64,000 bases of DNA from Filosporella fistucella. Lineage: Eukaryota; Ascomycota; Leotiomycetes; Helotiales. Of the stretch, positions 24,601 through 35,553 are shown one piece after another. The stretch is from assembly GCA_030077755.1 (NCBI GenBank), contig JAQJZZ010000011.1, forward strand, positions 1,426,001 to 1,490,000, given 5' to 3'. Made by a program: the position numbers and the translations under genes. Every line of letters begins with the position of its first letter. The first letter of the stretch is position 1. Below the pieces are notes generated by a model. It did not search any database. It saw nothing but the letters and a program-made list of their open reading frames with translations, and was not told where the DNA came from.

Positions 24601-25290
24601 GGTTGTTACACAAAACGTCCATAGCTCCCCTCTTCGTATTTCTGGGCCAGTTGCGATGTGGTTACATTATGATGTAAGCAAATATACCTGCCCTGGAATT
24701 CACATGCATTGAACCGCAGTATTTGAAGTTATTCTAACTTTATTCAGGTAATGGCAAACGTCCTTTGCCAGATACGTGGAACCAAAAAGCTACTCCTCTT
24801 TCCTCCATCCGATATTCGGCATTTCAAGTTCGAACCCGGGGCTTCCAGCTCAGATGCGAATTGCTTCGACCTTTTCCGGAGTGGAAGTCTTGGACATACC
24901 CACCCGCATGAAGCAATCATGAAGCCTGGAGATGTACTTTTCTTACCCCCATTGTGGCTACAGTACGTCAAATTTACCCTATCATTTCACAACGTCTAGG
25001 ATTTTATTGCCTCTACCCCAATACCCATTCACCTATTCAATTCTAACTCTCTCCACAGTACTGCTACCCCGACATCGAGTATATCTGTCTCAGTGAATGT
25101 ATTCTTTCGAAATCTGTCTACCGGGTACTCAACTGGGAAGGATGTATATGGGAATCGAGATTTGCAAGCATATGAAAAGGGGAGGCAGGATATTGCTAAA
25201 ATTATCAAGTCCTTTGAAAGTCTCCCTCTCGATGCTCGAGAGTTCTATTTACAAAGATTGGCTGATGAATTTAAGCAGAATTCAGTCTAA
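21646..25290 (+). CDS. PPM2: tRNA wybutosine-synthesizing protein 4 (leucine carboxyl methyltransferase-like + Kelch + JmjC-like)
   Basis: Nine exons: 21646-21738, 21794-22014, 22062-22327, 22377-22469, 22516-23600, 23671-24333, 24383-24673, 24748-24962 and 25059-25290, summing to 3159 nt (1052 residues). Ppm2/Tyw4 performs the last SAM-dependent steps of wybutosine synthesis at G37 of tRNA-Phe (methylation and methoxycarbonylation). Visible parts: a basic Ser/Lys-rich N-terminus; an LCM-type methyltransferase with [15 protein letters not shown] (SAM motif I), [12 protein letters not shown] and [13 protein letters not shown]; Kelch-like repeats in the middle ([39 protein letters not shown]); and a C-terminal JmjC/cupin_8 domain. 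That domain keeps HYD in [16 protein letters not shown] and a distal His in PLWLHTATP, which is split by intron 8, so the metal triad looks intact. The start was chosen because it gives the family's basic N-terminus and a good donor at 21739. Confidence 0.95.
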
Positions 25291-25844
25291 GTCTTCTTTG
25301 GAATAATATTCAAATCTGTTGCACGTCGACACCGGGACCTCGTTCCGTCTCCAAAGGAGAGAAAAGTCAGGAATCCCGTGTTTGCCACCAAAGCTTCCCC
25401 AGATTTTCAGATTAATAACGAAAACACGGGTCATAAGACATCGTGTCAGACGGATTTCCCATCAAAAGCTTCAGGCATCATGTCTCTCATCAATGCATTG
25501 GCACGGCTTTGAGGGCTTGAATCTCAAATGCTTGGTATTATGCACTGCTTTGATAGTACTGGATGAAGCTTTTGATACTTGTGGAACACTGCAGAGGGAA
25601 AGGCGGACCGCGGCGCCTGAATGTCGGGTGAACTATAGTGGGTTTGGGTCACGAAGATCTTTTGTGTCCCCGCGAAAATCAAGAGTGGGGAGAGACGAGT
25701 TATCTAGCTTGCGACCCGCCAAATCATTCGGTGAAATTCACAAAAGCACTAAAATTGCCCCCCAGAAGCAGAGTAGATTCATCTCAGGCCTTAATGGCTT
25801 GAGGTTCTCCTACAAACCCATGCCACGATAAACAAGCAATAGTC
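25291..25844. other. Intergenic, PPM2 3' flank and MFS promoter
   Basis: 554 bp. A 170-codon ORF (25319-25831) spans it but has basic, low-information composition and no motif, so I treat it as chance. No RNA gene or repeat was seen. Confidence 0.5.
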
Positions 25845-27487
25845 ATGACAGCCTCACCTTCACCGAATGATCATAAGGTTCACGAGATATTAGGAGATGA
25901 GCTGATGTCTCCTTCGGTCGATGATGAACCGAAGGAAATACTCGAGGACACAAAAGAACCTTTCGAAATCTCTGCGGCTCAAACTCAGGCCAATAATGTA
26001 CTCGAAAAATGGAACGAGCCACGAATAAATGCATATCGTTACATGGCGACATTGTTTGGTTTTGTGATAATGGGTATGAACGATGCAGCCTACGGAGTAA
26101 ATACGTCCTATTGTTTCCGTTACAGAGCTGACACATAATGTAGGCTCTAATTCCATACGTGAGTGGCAATGTAGACCGAGCTGTGGCCAGACTAATGTTC
26201 AATAGCTCGAGGAATATTATGATGTTAATTATACTGTCATTTCCCTGGTCTTTCTGGCTCCATTCGTGGGATACTCTGCGGCAGCCTTGCTGAACAATAA
26301 AATTCACATGGCTTTTGGGCAGCTGGGTGTCGCAATCATTGGACCTTCTTGCAAGATTGTGGCCTATGTTGTGACTTGTGTGCATCCTCCATATCCTGTA
26401 CTTCCTATCATCTTCATGGTCGCGGGATTTGGGAATGGTTTGGAGGATGGTGGTTGGAACGCGTGGGTTGGAAATATGGAGAATGCCAATGAACTATTAG
26501 GATTTCTTCATGGTATGTACTCGTTCCTAATGAGTTCGCATGCAATGCTTCATCTATCAAGTAAGGCCAAACTGATTCACCACAGGTGCTTACGGATTGG
26601 GCGCGACTATCAGCCCCTTAATTGCAACAGCGATGGTAACGAAAGGTCGGCTGCCTTGGTTTGACTTTTATTATTTGATGGTAGGATTTGCAGTGGTGGA
26701 ATTGATTTTCTGTGTTGCAGTCTTTCGAAAAGCCACAGGAGCTGCACACCGCGCTGCAAATCCTCAAACCCATTCTAAGACTGGTCAGTCACGTACCAAA
26801 GAAGCTATTCAGAACCCTATCACATGGATCTGTGCACTATTCCTCTTGTGCTACGTCGGCGTTGAAGTGTCCCTGGGAGGATGGCTTGTAACTTTTATGT
26901 TAAAAGTTCGACACGGCGAGGCGTTTGCCTCTGGACTTGTAGCCACTGGTTTCTGGCTGGGCCTGACATTCGGGCGTATCGTCCTCGGCTTCGTGACAGG
27001 TCGAGTTGGTGAGAAGTTCGCCATCGCAGTATACCTCCTCATTTGTCTAGGACTCGAGCTCTGCTTCTGGTTGATACCAAATTTTGTGGCCAGTGCTGTT
27101 TTTGCAGGCTGGCTAGGCTTTTTCCTGGGACCACTCTTTCCGGCAGCAATTGTCACGATGTCGAAACTGCTCCCAAGGAGGTTACATGTTAGCGCGATTG
27201 GCTTTGCCGCAGCTTTTGGGGGCGGTGGAGCAGCTATATTACCATTCGCAGTTGGGGCAATTGCTCAAGCAAAAGGAGTTCAAGTGCTTCAGCCTATTGT
27301 CCTCGCATTTTTAGCGCTGATCCTGGCCTTGTGGTGTTTATTGCCCGGTGGTTTCAAGAAGAGGGGCCTAGACGAAGTCCAGAAAGGGAGGGAAGCAGGG
27401 CGAGATGGTGATCTGGAAGAAGGAAAATCAAAAGGTGCTCACACAGCTTTGAACAAGATAAGGCGCAGTTTGGGCATTATCAAATGA
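25845..27487 (+). CDS. Major facilitator superfamily transporter, BSC6 / fucose-permease-like group
   Basis: Four exons: 25845-26096, 26144-26158 (a 15-nt microexon coding ALIPY), 26206-26512 and 26586-27487 (1476 nt, 491 residues). An acidic cytoplasmic N-terminus of about 60 residues precedes the membrane region. Family-type sequence includes RYMATLFGFVIMGMNDAAYG, VAGFGNGLEDGGWNAWVG, ELLGFLHGAYGLGATISPL, and in the second half GFWLGLTFGRIVLG with VGEKFAIAVYLLICLGLEL. About 10-12 hydrophobic segments can be read. The C-terminal tail is charged. Fungal members of this group resemble S. cerevisiae Bsc6; substrates are largely unknown. It lies upstream of THI5 on the same strand, but nothing in the sequence links it to thiamine. 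Confidence 0.88.
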
Positions 27488-28138
27488 TGGAGATATCAAA
27501 GATAAGTAAGGAATATTTCGACTGCAAAGGCAGCCGATTAATAAATTTGACTATCACACAATCTCGTGAAACACTCTCTATTCACTTGACATGTTGTTTG
27601 GTTATGTTCCTTATTCTATGACCGACGTGATTATTCACATCTGGTCCAGTCTGAGAAATTCCCTCCCTCCTTCTTCTGCATACTTACCTACCTACCCGAC
27701 CTACCTAGGTAGGTATCCCATTTTGATCATGTGATGGCAGTGCCAAATGGAACTAGAACAGCTGATAATGATGGATGATGGCCTGGATCGGAGGAAGCTG
27801 CCCCACCATTACATTACCTCACATGCAACCCCTCGCAGCTAGCAGCTTCCCATACTCTACAACTCACTTCTAGCCAGACACCAGACACCATTGAGCGCCA
27901 AAATACCTCAGCTGCATGCATCAAATCAACCAGCTCAACGACATGCTTGCATTCGACCTTTCAATTGGCAGCCACTCGAGTGAGCAACTGCACGATGAAG
28001 CATCCTGGTGGGGGTCAGAAGCAGAAGCGCCGACAGCTCCGACTTAAAAAGAGAGATTTCCCTCATTGATACTTTTCTTTTCTTGTATACTCTATAAACT
28101 TCTCCATTCTACGCCTTTCGACAAAAGCATCGATCAGT
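27488..28138. promoter_or_regulatory. MFS 3' flank and THI5 promoter region
   Basis: About 650 bp. It holds a TACC-rich run ending in a perfect 16-bp palindrome (ACCTACCTAGGTAGGT, 27699-27714). A TATA-like stretch (TATACTCTATAAAC) lies near 28086-28100, followed by a pyrimidine-rich leader. The transcription start is probably near 28110-28130, by inference. Confidence 0.5.
27699..27714. repeat. Perfect 16-bp TACC/GGTA palindrome
   Basis: ACCTACCT followed directly by its reverse complement AGGTAGGT, preceded by two more TACC units. It is the clearest member of a motif family found in most spacers of the window. Confidence 0.8.
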
Positions 28139-28213
28139 ATGTTCGTGCAAAGATGGCTCGCTTCTTACGCAATGAATATTCCTCAGGTCAAGGTAACGTG
28201 CAATAAAGCATGA
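28139..28213 (+). other. Upstream ORF in the THI5 leader (24 codons)
   Basis: ATG at 28139 opens a 24-codon frame, starting MFVQRWLASY, that stops with TGA at 28211-28213, inside the P1 stem of the riboswitch. It crosses a candidate 5' splice site (GTAACG at 28193). Retaining or removing the leader intron would therefore change the uORF's end. Fungal TPP riboswitches are known to regulate NMT1/THI4 by alternative splicing that exposes or removes uORFs. Translation of this ORF is inference. Confidence 0.45.
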
Positions 28214-28333
28214 CGGGTGTCCCTTCTCTCTCACTTATCTCTCAATTGCCCCGATTGATTGAGGAGTGAGAGACCTGGGTCTGAGATTATACCGTAGAAC
28301 TTGATTCTAGATAATTCTAGCGAAAGAACATGC
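28208..28333 (+). promoter_or_regulatory. TPP (thiamine pyrophosphate) riboswitch aptamer
   Basis: The leader of THI5 contains the THI-element consensus. P1 is closed by GCATG (28208-28212) and CATGC (28329-28333). The 5' half has ACGGGTGTCCC. The extended P3 arm typical of fungi is formed by TCTCTCACT pairing with AGTGAGAGA and CTCAAT pairing with ATTGAG. The pyrimidine-sensing loop follows as GGGTCTGAGATTATACC. The pyrophosphate-binding P4/P5 part reads GAACTTGATTCTAGATAATTCTAGCG, split here as GAACTTGATTCTAG and ATAATTCTAGCG. Its CTAG/CTAG stem replaces the usual CTGG/CCAG, a covarying change. Position upstream of a thiamine synthesis gene supports function. Likely mechanism in fungi is control of leader splicing; candidate donors lie just upstream (about 28186-28193). 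Confidence 0.92.
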
Positions 28334-28406
28334 TCTCTCCTTTCCTATACAAGTCTCCTAACCTATATTTAGCTGTCTTCTCCGACATTGAAAGTCAAAT
28401 ATCAAG

Positions 28407-29637
28407 ATGTCGACTGATAAGATCACTTTCTTGATGAACTGGTAAGACTCGGGACTTCGAATTCACAGAAATATTGTGCTAAATACCCTCCCTTGACACA
28501 GGCACGCAACGCCATACCATGCTCCTGTCTACCTCGCCCAGGAGCTTGGCTACTTCGCCGACGAAGGCATCAGGGTTGCACTTCTGGAGCCTAATGATCC
28601 CAGCGGTAAGTCTGGGCAGATTCGTAACAGAACTATCCTGATATTGACCAGACGTCACGGAGATCATCGGGTCTGGGAAAGTTGACATGGGTTTCAAAGC
28701 CATGATCCATACCCTCGCCGCCAAAGCACGAGGCTTCCCTGTCACCTCAATTGGCTCCCTTCTGGACGAACCTTTCACTGGTGTCGTTTACTTGAACGAT
28801 AGTGGTATTACTACCGACTTTCGCAGCTTGAAAGGGAAGAAGATAGGATATGTGGGCGAGTTTGGCAAGGTAGTAACATTTCTCGAAGAGCAATATGCAT
28901 CACTGATTCGATTCTAGATTCAAATTGATGAGTTGACGAAGCACTATGGGATGCAGCCATCGGACTATGAAGCCGTGCGTTGCGGAATGAACGTCTCCAA
29001 GGCCATCATTGAAGGATCCATCGATGCAGGAATCGGCCTTGAGAACGTGCAGATGGTAGAGCTTGAAGAATGGTTGGCGGGTCAGGGACGACCACGAACC
29101 GATGTCAAAATGCTGAGGATTGATGAACTTGCAGAGTTGGGATGCTGCTGTTTCTGCTCCATTCTCTACATTGGTATGTGATTGGCAGGAAATGAACGAG
29201 ACCGATGCTGATGACTGTCAGCCAACGATATATTCATGGCAGAAAACCCAGAAAAAATACGCAAGTTCATGAAGGCCGTCAAACGTGCGACGGACTTCGT
29301 CCTTGAGTCTCCTTCCGAAGCTTACAAAGTCTATATTGATGTAAAGCCCGAGATGGCATCCGTCGTCAACACAAAGATCTTCGAAAGATCCTACGCATAC
29401 TTTTCAAAGGATTTGAAGAATGTCCTTCGTGACTGGACAAAGGTTACAAAGTATGGAAAGCGCCTTGGTGTCTTGAGCCAGGAATTTGAGCCGAATTACA
29501 CTAACGAATTCTTGGAATGGGACCTGGAGGGAGACTCTGTTGATCCCACTGGGGATCAGAAGAGAATGCTTGCTTTGCAGGAAGAGGTTGCTTGCAAGGG
29601 TGGCTTCCAGCGACTTGCAATCAAGATTGTTGCATAA
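28407..29637 (+). CDS. THI5: 4-amino-5-hydroxymethyl-2-methylpyrimidine phosphate synthase (Thi5/NMT1)
   Basis: Five exons: 28407-28441, 28502-28605, 28652-28869, 28918-29173 and 29222-29637 (1029 nt, 342 residues, the usual family length). It makes HMP-P, the pyrimidine half of thiamine, from PLP and a histidine of the enzyme itself, in a single-turnover iron-dependent reaction. Conserved features fall at the expected positions: N-terminal [23 protein letters not shown] in two exons, His66 in [14 protein letters not shown] (the histidine consumed in the yeast enzyme), and the iron-related CCCFC motif at 195-199. The periplasmic-binding-protein-like fold is seen throughout. The start ATG lies 73 nt after the riboswitch. 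Regulation by thiamine through the leader is strongly suggested. Confidence 0.97.
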
Positions 29638-30020
29638 ACATGTGCAGGAAAGGATGACCTGATGACGAATATTTCCCACACTCATTTGTACTTGAAATTG
29701 AAAATTTCTACTTTCGCAACAATCATTTCTCATCGACAGAAATTTCTCATCGACAGAATACTCTTTTCTTTCAAGATATTGAAGAAGTCTCTTGCCCACT
29801 CAATTGAAAATACAGCTCTGAATTCTCGGTGAAATCATAGGACAGCTCGAATGGCCTAATCTATGGAGCAAAATATGCAAGACTGTATATGAGGGTGCCG
29901 TAGCACCATCCCGACTTTTGAGACTACCAAATCCCTGCCCCAAACGCCACGAAAACAATTTTCTGCTCCAAACACCGCTATCATGTCCATAAGATTACAC
30001 AAATTTGTATCTAAGCAAGC
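29638..30020. other. Convergent intergenic region THI5 / RPA190
   Basis: 383 bp between two convergent stop codons, shared 3' flanks. It includes a perfect 17-bp tandem duplication (29725-29758). No gene. Confidence 0.5.
29725..29758. repeat. 17-bp perfect tandem duplication in the THI5 3' flank
   Basis: Unit ATTTCTCATCGACAGAA occurs twice head to tail, probably within the THI5 3' UTR. It looks like a recent slippage duplication. Confidence 0.85.
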
Positions 30021-33000
30021 TCAAGCTTCGTCTCCCTTCTTTGTAGGCACTTGCGTCAATACATCAAAAGCACCAGTTCCAACCTTACTCGTCCTTCCAA
30101 TTACAATCCTTGAACTCGGACTGGACAAATCATCCCAGTCTCCATCTGTAACAGCGTCTGCCAAAAATCCAACAGTGGTTTCGAAACTCATCTTCATGAA
30201 TGGACTCACACTTCCTCTCAATCCGTTTCTGTTGAAAGGGCTAAATCCTCCTCCTCGAGTCATGAAATCGGCGATCAAGTTCAAATGTCGATGATCAACA
30301 CTAATTCCGTGACCGCTGAAGACACCTGATAACTCCTGAATGATAGCTGCCCGACAAGCCTCAACGCCATAATTTGTAAGCATCGCCGCGATGTCGTTGG
30401 TTGAAATGGTGTTGGGGTTGATAAAGTGGGCATAACTCTGCATGGCCTTCAGGTTGACACCTGCGGTATGGACGACTGGAACTTTGGCCTTTCCTCCAGC
30501 CTGGTCGCTCACTTCCTCATCAGGGACATATGTACATACCCCAAGACCAGGAATCTGCTGAATGAGAGACTGCTTTAGCGCATCCTCGACAATCGAAAGC
30601 ATTAGAACCTTGGGTACGTCGGCATCGTACTCCATGGTAATATCGCACCATTCAGCACCGGCTTCGTCGAAACGGAAACGAACGACGTCGCTGCACTGCT
30701 TCATAACTCGAGCCTCTCGCTCATCAGCTTCAGCAGATACAATCTGGCTCTGTCCACGACTTTTGGCGTCTGCTTCGTCGTCGCTAGGGGCGTCACGCGG
30801 TGAGCCACCAATACCTTCATCCTCCATACCATCGTCCTCCTCCGGCTCCGCCTCTTTCTGCATCTGGGCTTGAACTCGATCGTCATCTTCATCATTCGCA
30901 GCATAACTGACGGCCTCTGAGCGGTTGGCACGTTGCTTGTCATTTGTAGCATCGTCATCTCCATCGTCGTCGTCATCATCTTCGTTGACCTCTCTTTCGG
31001 CATCGGCTCTAGCCTCTTCAATTATACCCACAGATTTTCCAATTTCCGGCACTGCGGCGGTGTTTGCAGCAGACTTTAGAATCTTCTCTCCTTTCTTTTT
31101 GCCGAGGGCTTTCCTTGTCAATGATTGAAGTTTGGGGGCAAATTTCTTCTCCAAAGTAAAGAGGACATCCGAAACGCTGATAGCATATGTTTCGGTATAT
31201 TCCTTGGAAGGGAACAATTTGATGTGAATCTCATAGGTCTTCGCTTGAGAGTATGCGACGCCGTGTCCTATCCGTTCTTGCACGGTTGCCTCGTCCAGAA
31301 CTTCGGCCAGGGAGAGAACGCTAATAGACTTGGCAAATATCTCGCCTTCCTTCTCTGTGAGCTCAGGGTTGACACGTAATGTCATTGCAGGAGTGGAAAT
31401 GTGGTTACTGGCGGTCATTACGATTTCTCTCAAACGCGGAATACCCAAAGTCACGTTCTTGGCTGAATGTCCTGCCAAATGGAAAGTATTGAGTGTCATC
31501 TGAGTCGAGGGTTCTCCGACAGACTGGCCTGCTACAATACCGACAGCTTCCCCTGGGTCAACGACCGACTTCAGGTACTTGGCGACTAAAACGGGTTCGA
31601 GAGCTTTCCGAACACCTACACCCTCAGGGGTTTCCTTGGTTTTGACGAGTTTATCAGGATTGGTTTTCAGGTAATCTGTCAGCGCATCAAAGAACCTCTC
31701 GGATGTGGCGTATCCATATTTTCCGGGATTGAATGAAGCAAGTACGGGATCTGGACCGTCCGAGTCATTCGCCTTCGCGTGCTTTAGCGCTTTTTTCATA
31801 CGCTTCATTATGATATCTTTCTCCTCGAAAATTGCCTGGTATTTGGCATCGCCATAATTCAGTTGAGCGAGCTCCGACACGATGTTTTCCAACAAGAATT
31901 TGAAATCAGTCAAATGTTTCTGCTTCGTCACATCCAGTCCATCCTCTCCGTAAAGAAATTGGACCATGGAGCCGTCAGAGTCCCGTACAGAAGTGTCGTA
32001 TTCAACCTTCAATCCTTCCATTCCCTTAATGAGACATCGCTGGAGGTAACCAGATCTGGAAGTCTTGACAGCAGTATCAATGAGACCTTCTCGGCCTGCC
32101 ATTGCGTGAAAGTAATACTCCTGAGGACGAATACCTGTCAAGAAACGATTGACAATATATCCACCAGCTCTGATATTTGTTTCAAATGGCTTGAAGCACG
32201 GTAATGTTTTCCCACTAACCATTACAGGCACACGTCGACCTTCCAAGACTTGCTGGCCAAGATTGCAAGAAATGAGGTTTGCATTGACAGCGCTACCTTT
32301 AGCACCAGAAACCGTCATGTTCTGCATTTGATTTTTTGGGAATTGCTTGACTAAACCACCAGGAAGGCATGCCATGGTAATATCTGTCGAGAGTTGTCCT
32401 GATCGCTTATTCATCATCATATCAAGACCTGCTTGCTTGGCGTCATCTCTCAACACATCCTCGAGTCGAACAAGAAGCTCCGGGTCAGTGTCGGCGGGTT
32501 GTTGATCACTTAACGTGACGTACTTGGCGGCAACTTCGAGTCCAATTTTATTAGCATCCTTTAGTTTGTCTCTTCGATCCTGTTCTCCTTTCGGGGTAAG
32601 CCGCAAATCGTCCATTCCACAAGTGAAGGCTCTCATATGCAAGAATTTAGTGAGCAATCTGCCCAATATGCTAAGAACCTTCCCAGCTGCTGTCGGGCCA
32701 TAAGCCTCGTGTATGGAATGAACAAATCCACCTCCACTTGGACCGATTTGAGCCTTGTCGAGAATTCCAGTGATAAACTCTCCGGCTTTGAAATGTACGA
32801 CTCCTTCTTCCGAATTCTCGCCCCAACGGTTATACGGGGTCGAAGATTTGCTGGTCAAGGTCAAAGGTGCACAATCGACGGGTGTGATGTTCTTAAGAAT
32901 TGTGGTGATGACTTGTTTCCCAGTCCAACGAGCCACAGGCTTGATAATTGCTGGAGGGACAGTCTCTATTCGATCTCCAACAATATGGCCACTTTCAGGT

Positions 33001-35197
33001 CGAAGACAGTTGTAAATCAGTTGCTGGTACGCTGCACGATCGAAGAATGTGTCTCTATTACACATCCAGACGGAGACAGAGATGTGATCTTGAATCAAAC
33101 CACGAAGGGGTTTACCTGAAGTGGCGACCAAATATTGGTGATCAGTATCGGCAATCTGCAGTGCTTCTGCTCGTGCAACTTCTGTTTGCGGGAAATGCAT
33201 GTTCATCTCGTCTCCATCAAAATCTGCATTGTAAGTGTTACAATTCGCATAATGCATTCTAATCGTTTTCTCGCCAGGCAACACCCTAGCTCGATGGCCC
33301 ATTATGGAAGGTTTGTGAAGAGTCGGCTGCCGATTCATCAACACCACATCCCCATTTGTAAGATGCCGATGGACCTTTTTGTTCCTTGCACCGCTGCTAT
33401 TACTGCTCGAAGAAGCGAGCAATTGATTTGCCAACGCTAATCGTTCATCTGGAGTTTTAGTGCGCAAACTTATAACCTGCCCATTCTCATTTTCAATCGC
33501 CGCTGCGCCAGGCCATTTGTCGACTCCATTTATGACTGCTTGTTGCATGTCCTTGAAATTATGGCTGGTAACCGGCTCCGGATAAGTGAGCTTCTTCGCA
33601 AACACAGGCGGAACACCGATCTCGTTCGTCTCGATATTGGGGTCTGGAGAAATGACACTGCGGGCAGCAAAATTAACCCGCTTTCCCATCATGTTCTTCC
33701 GGAACAATCCTTCCTTCTTCTCCAGCTTTTGCTTAATACCATCTTCGTTCTTCTTCCCAGCTGCTCCTTGAATTGGGTTTCGATCTCGATCAATCAACGA
33801 ATTAACAGCGTCTTGGAGTTGGCACCAAGCTTCCTGAAGGTCATAAACGTCCCTCTTCCGAAACGCTGGGTTGTCCACTGCACGATTTGGATTCATGATA
33901 TCTTGGTGTATCTGAGCTACAGTCTCACACCCTTTCAGGATCGACTTGTAAAGCGAGTTCTGTTGTGCTTCGGAAATCTCTCCGTCACCGGTACGTGCTT
34001 CCGGTCGGTATTTGTTTGGCGGAACCAGTAGTGTCTGAAGGAAAAACATATCCGCTGATACCCTTGTAGCCTTTTTGGCTGCAGATCGAGAATCATATAC
34101 GAGGGATAGGATCTCTTGTTCCTTCTCAAATAATAAGGTCAATTGCGACTTTACTTCCATCGCATTTATGTACCGCTGAGTCGCTGCCGCAACTTTCGGT
34201 TTCGTGGTGCCAATTTTTGTCACGCTTTCTCCCATTATCACATCCCCTTCCACATCGAGTGAGTCTCCCTCACCCTCCTCGTCCTCTCCGTTGGATGACA
34301 AGTCGATATCAGCAATTCCTTCGTCGAAATCTCCTTCCCCTTTTTGTCTTTCGGATTCTCGTAGCAATTGTACGGCATTGACAGCTTTAAAATTGCCCTG
34401 CGACATTTTCGCTTTTTCCTTCGGGCTGAGAGCTTTCTCAAATATCTTCACATATCGATCCTTTCGAAACGTTGGGGAAATTCCGTTACAGTTGCCACAT
34501 GAACGACTTGATGTGATGCCTTTTAAAAATGCCTTGACAACGATCCGCCGAGCTTCTGCGACTCCTTCATTTTTCTCCCGTTTCCACTCCCATGAAGTGG
34601 ACTTGGCAGCTTTAATGGATTGTTTGACAAAGGCGTTCCTCCGTCGAATTATTATATCCACCGAAGATTCCTCATCGTCGTCGTCCTCCCCGCTTTTCGC
34701 ATCGGGTTCGTCGCCGTCCTTATTTGGGGCATTTTCAAAGTTTTCAATTTCTTCGGCGGCTCCCAGTAAACCATGCTGTATTAATCGAAGCTTACAGAGA
34801 TATCGATTGACCTCTTTGCGAGACATTTTTAAGTGGTGGCAGTATGCACATTTTGCACGTAAGAGACGTAACAATTGATCCATGAAGGTCGGATGGTATA
34901 CTGGAACAGGCAATTCGATATGCCCGACGTGCCCTGGGCAGCCCATTGAATTGAGATTGCATGTTGTACAGCTATTTCATCAGCATCATATCTTAAAAGT
35001 AAAGTTTGGTCTTACTAGTAATCTCCCCAGGCGCCAAGTGCTTGGTCGTAAAGTCCACCTGGAACAGGATGTAATAGTGTGTCGAATGTTTGAGGATTTT
35101 GTATTTTTTTCACTGATAGAGATTTGATTTCTGCAGGATCAAGGAAACCGAAGTCTACACTGCCAATTGCAGATGGAACTGGTTGTGAGATGTTCAT
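30021..35197 (-). CDS. RPA190: DNA-directed RNA polymerase I largest subunit
   Basis: Two exons on the minus strand, 35197-35016 and 34971-30021 (5133 nt, 1710 residues), typical for Rpa190/A190. It forms the catalytic core of Pol I in the nucleolus, which makes the 35S rRNA precursor. Seen: the N-terminal clamp zinc-binding pattern, completed across the intron (CTTC, then GCPGHVGHIELP), a second zinc-type pair CAYC with a later CGNC, the bridge/active-site NADFDGDEMN at about 642-651 that holds the magnesium, and the trigger-loop area VGIVAGQSVGEPSTQMTLNTFHLAG. Near the C-terminus there is a long Asp/Glu-rich insertion, usual for the A190 jaw expansion, then GVEACRAAIIQEL and HLNLIADFMTRGGGFSPFNRNGL. 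Acidic inserts near the N-terminus (GEDDDDEESS) also fit. The start gives MNISQPVPSAIGSVDFGFL, with the standard subunit opening. It diverges from PRP3. Confidence 0.97.
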
Positions 35198-35553
35198 CTT
35201 GATTTTAATCGACGCCTATGTAAAGGAGGTGTCGTGGTAAAATCAAGACAAACGACAGAAATAAAATGTGCACCCCGCGATGCTATCGAAGTGAGCTTCA
35301 AAGATAAAAAAAATCGGCATGGAACTTTTTTTGGCCGAGACCTGAAAGCACCAGGCCACTTCAGGCTAGAAGGTCGAGGTATGCAGGTGGATCAGGCTGC
35401 AGCACGTGATTCGATAGCATGGGAATTTAATGTAGAGACGCTCTGTGAGTTCTATTTTCCCCACCAAATCCACCTCAACTCATCGAGCTATTTCCAAAAC
35501 TACATTAATCCTGCCACATAGGTTGACGACCTGCTTAGGTAGTATTTATCACT
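35198..35553. promoter_or_regulatory. Divergent RPA190 / PRP3 promoter region
   Basis: 356 bp between two divergent starts of growth-related genes (Pol I and spliceosome). It carries both promoters; no specific site is claimed. A 95-codon plus-strand ORF that crosses it is unsupported. Confidence 0.55.

Noticed and set aside
25319..25831. 170-codon ORF upstream of the MFS gene
   Set aside because: Very basic composition without any conserved block; fits a promoter region better.
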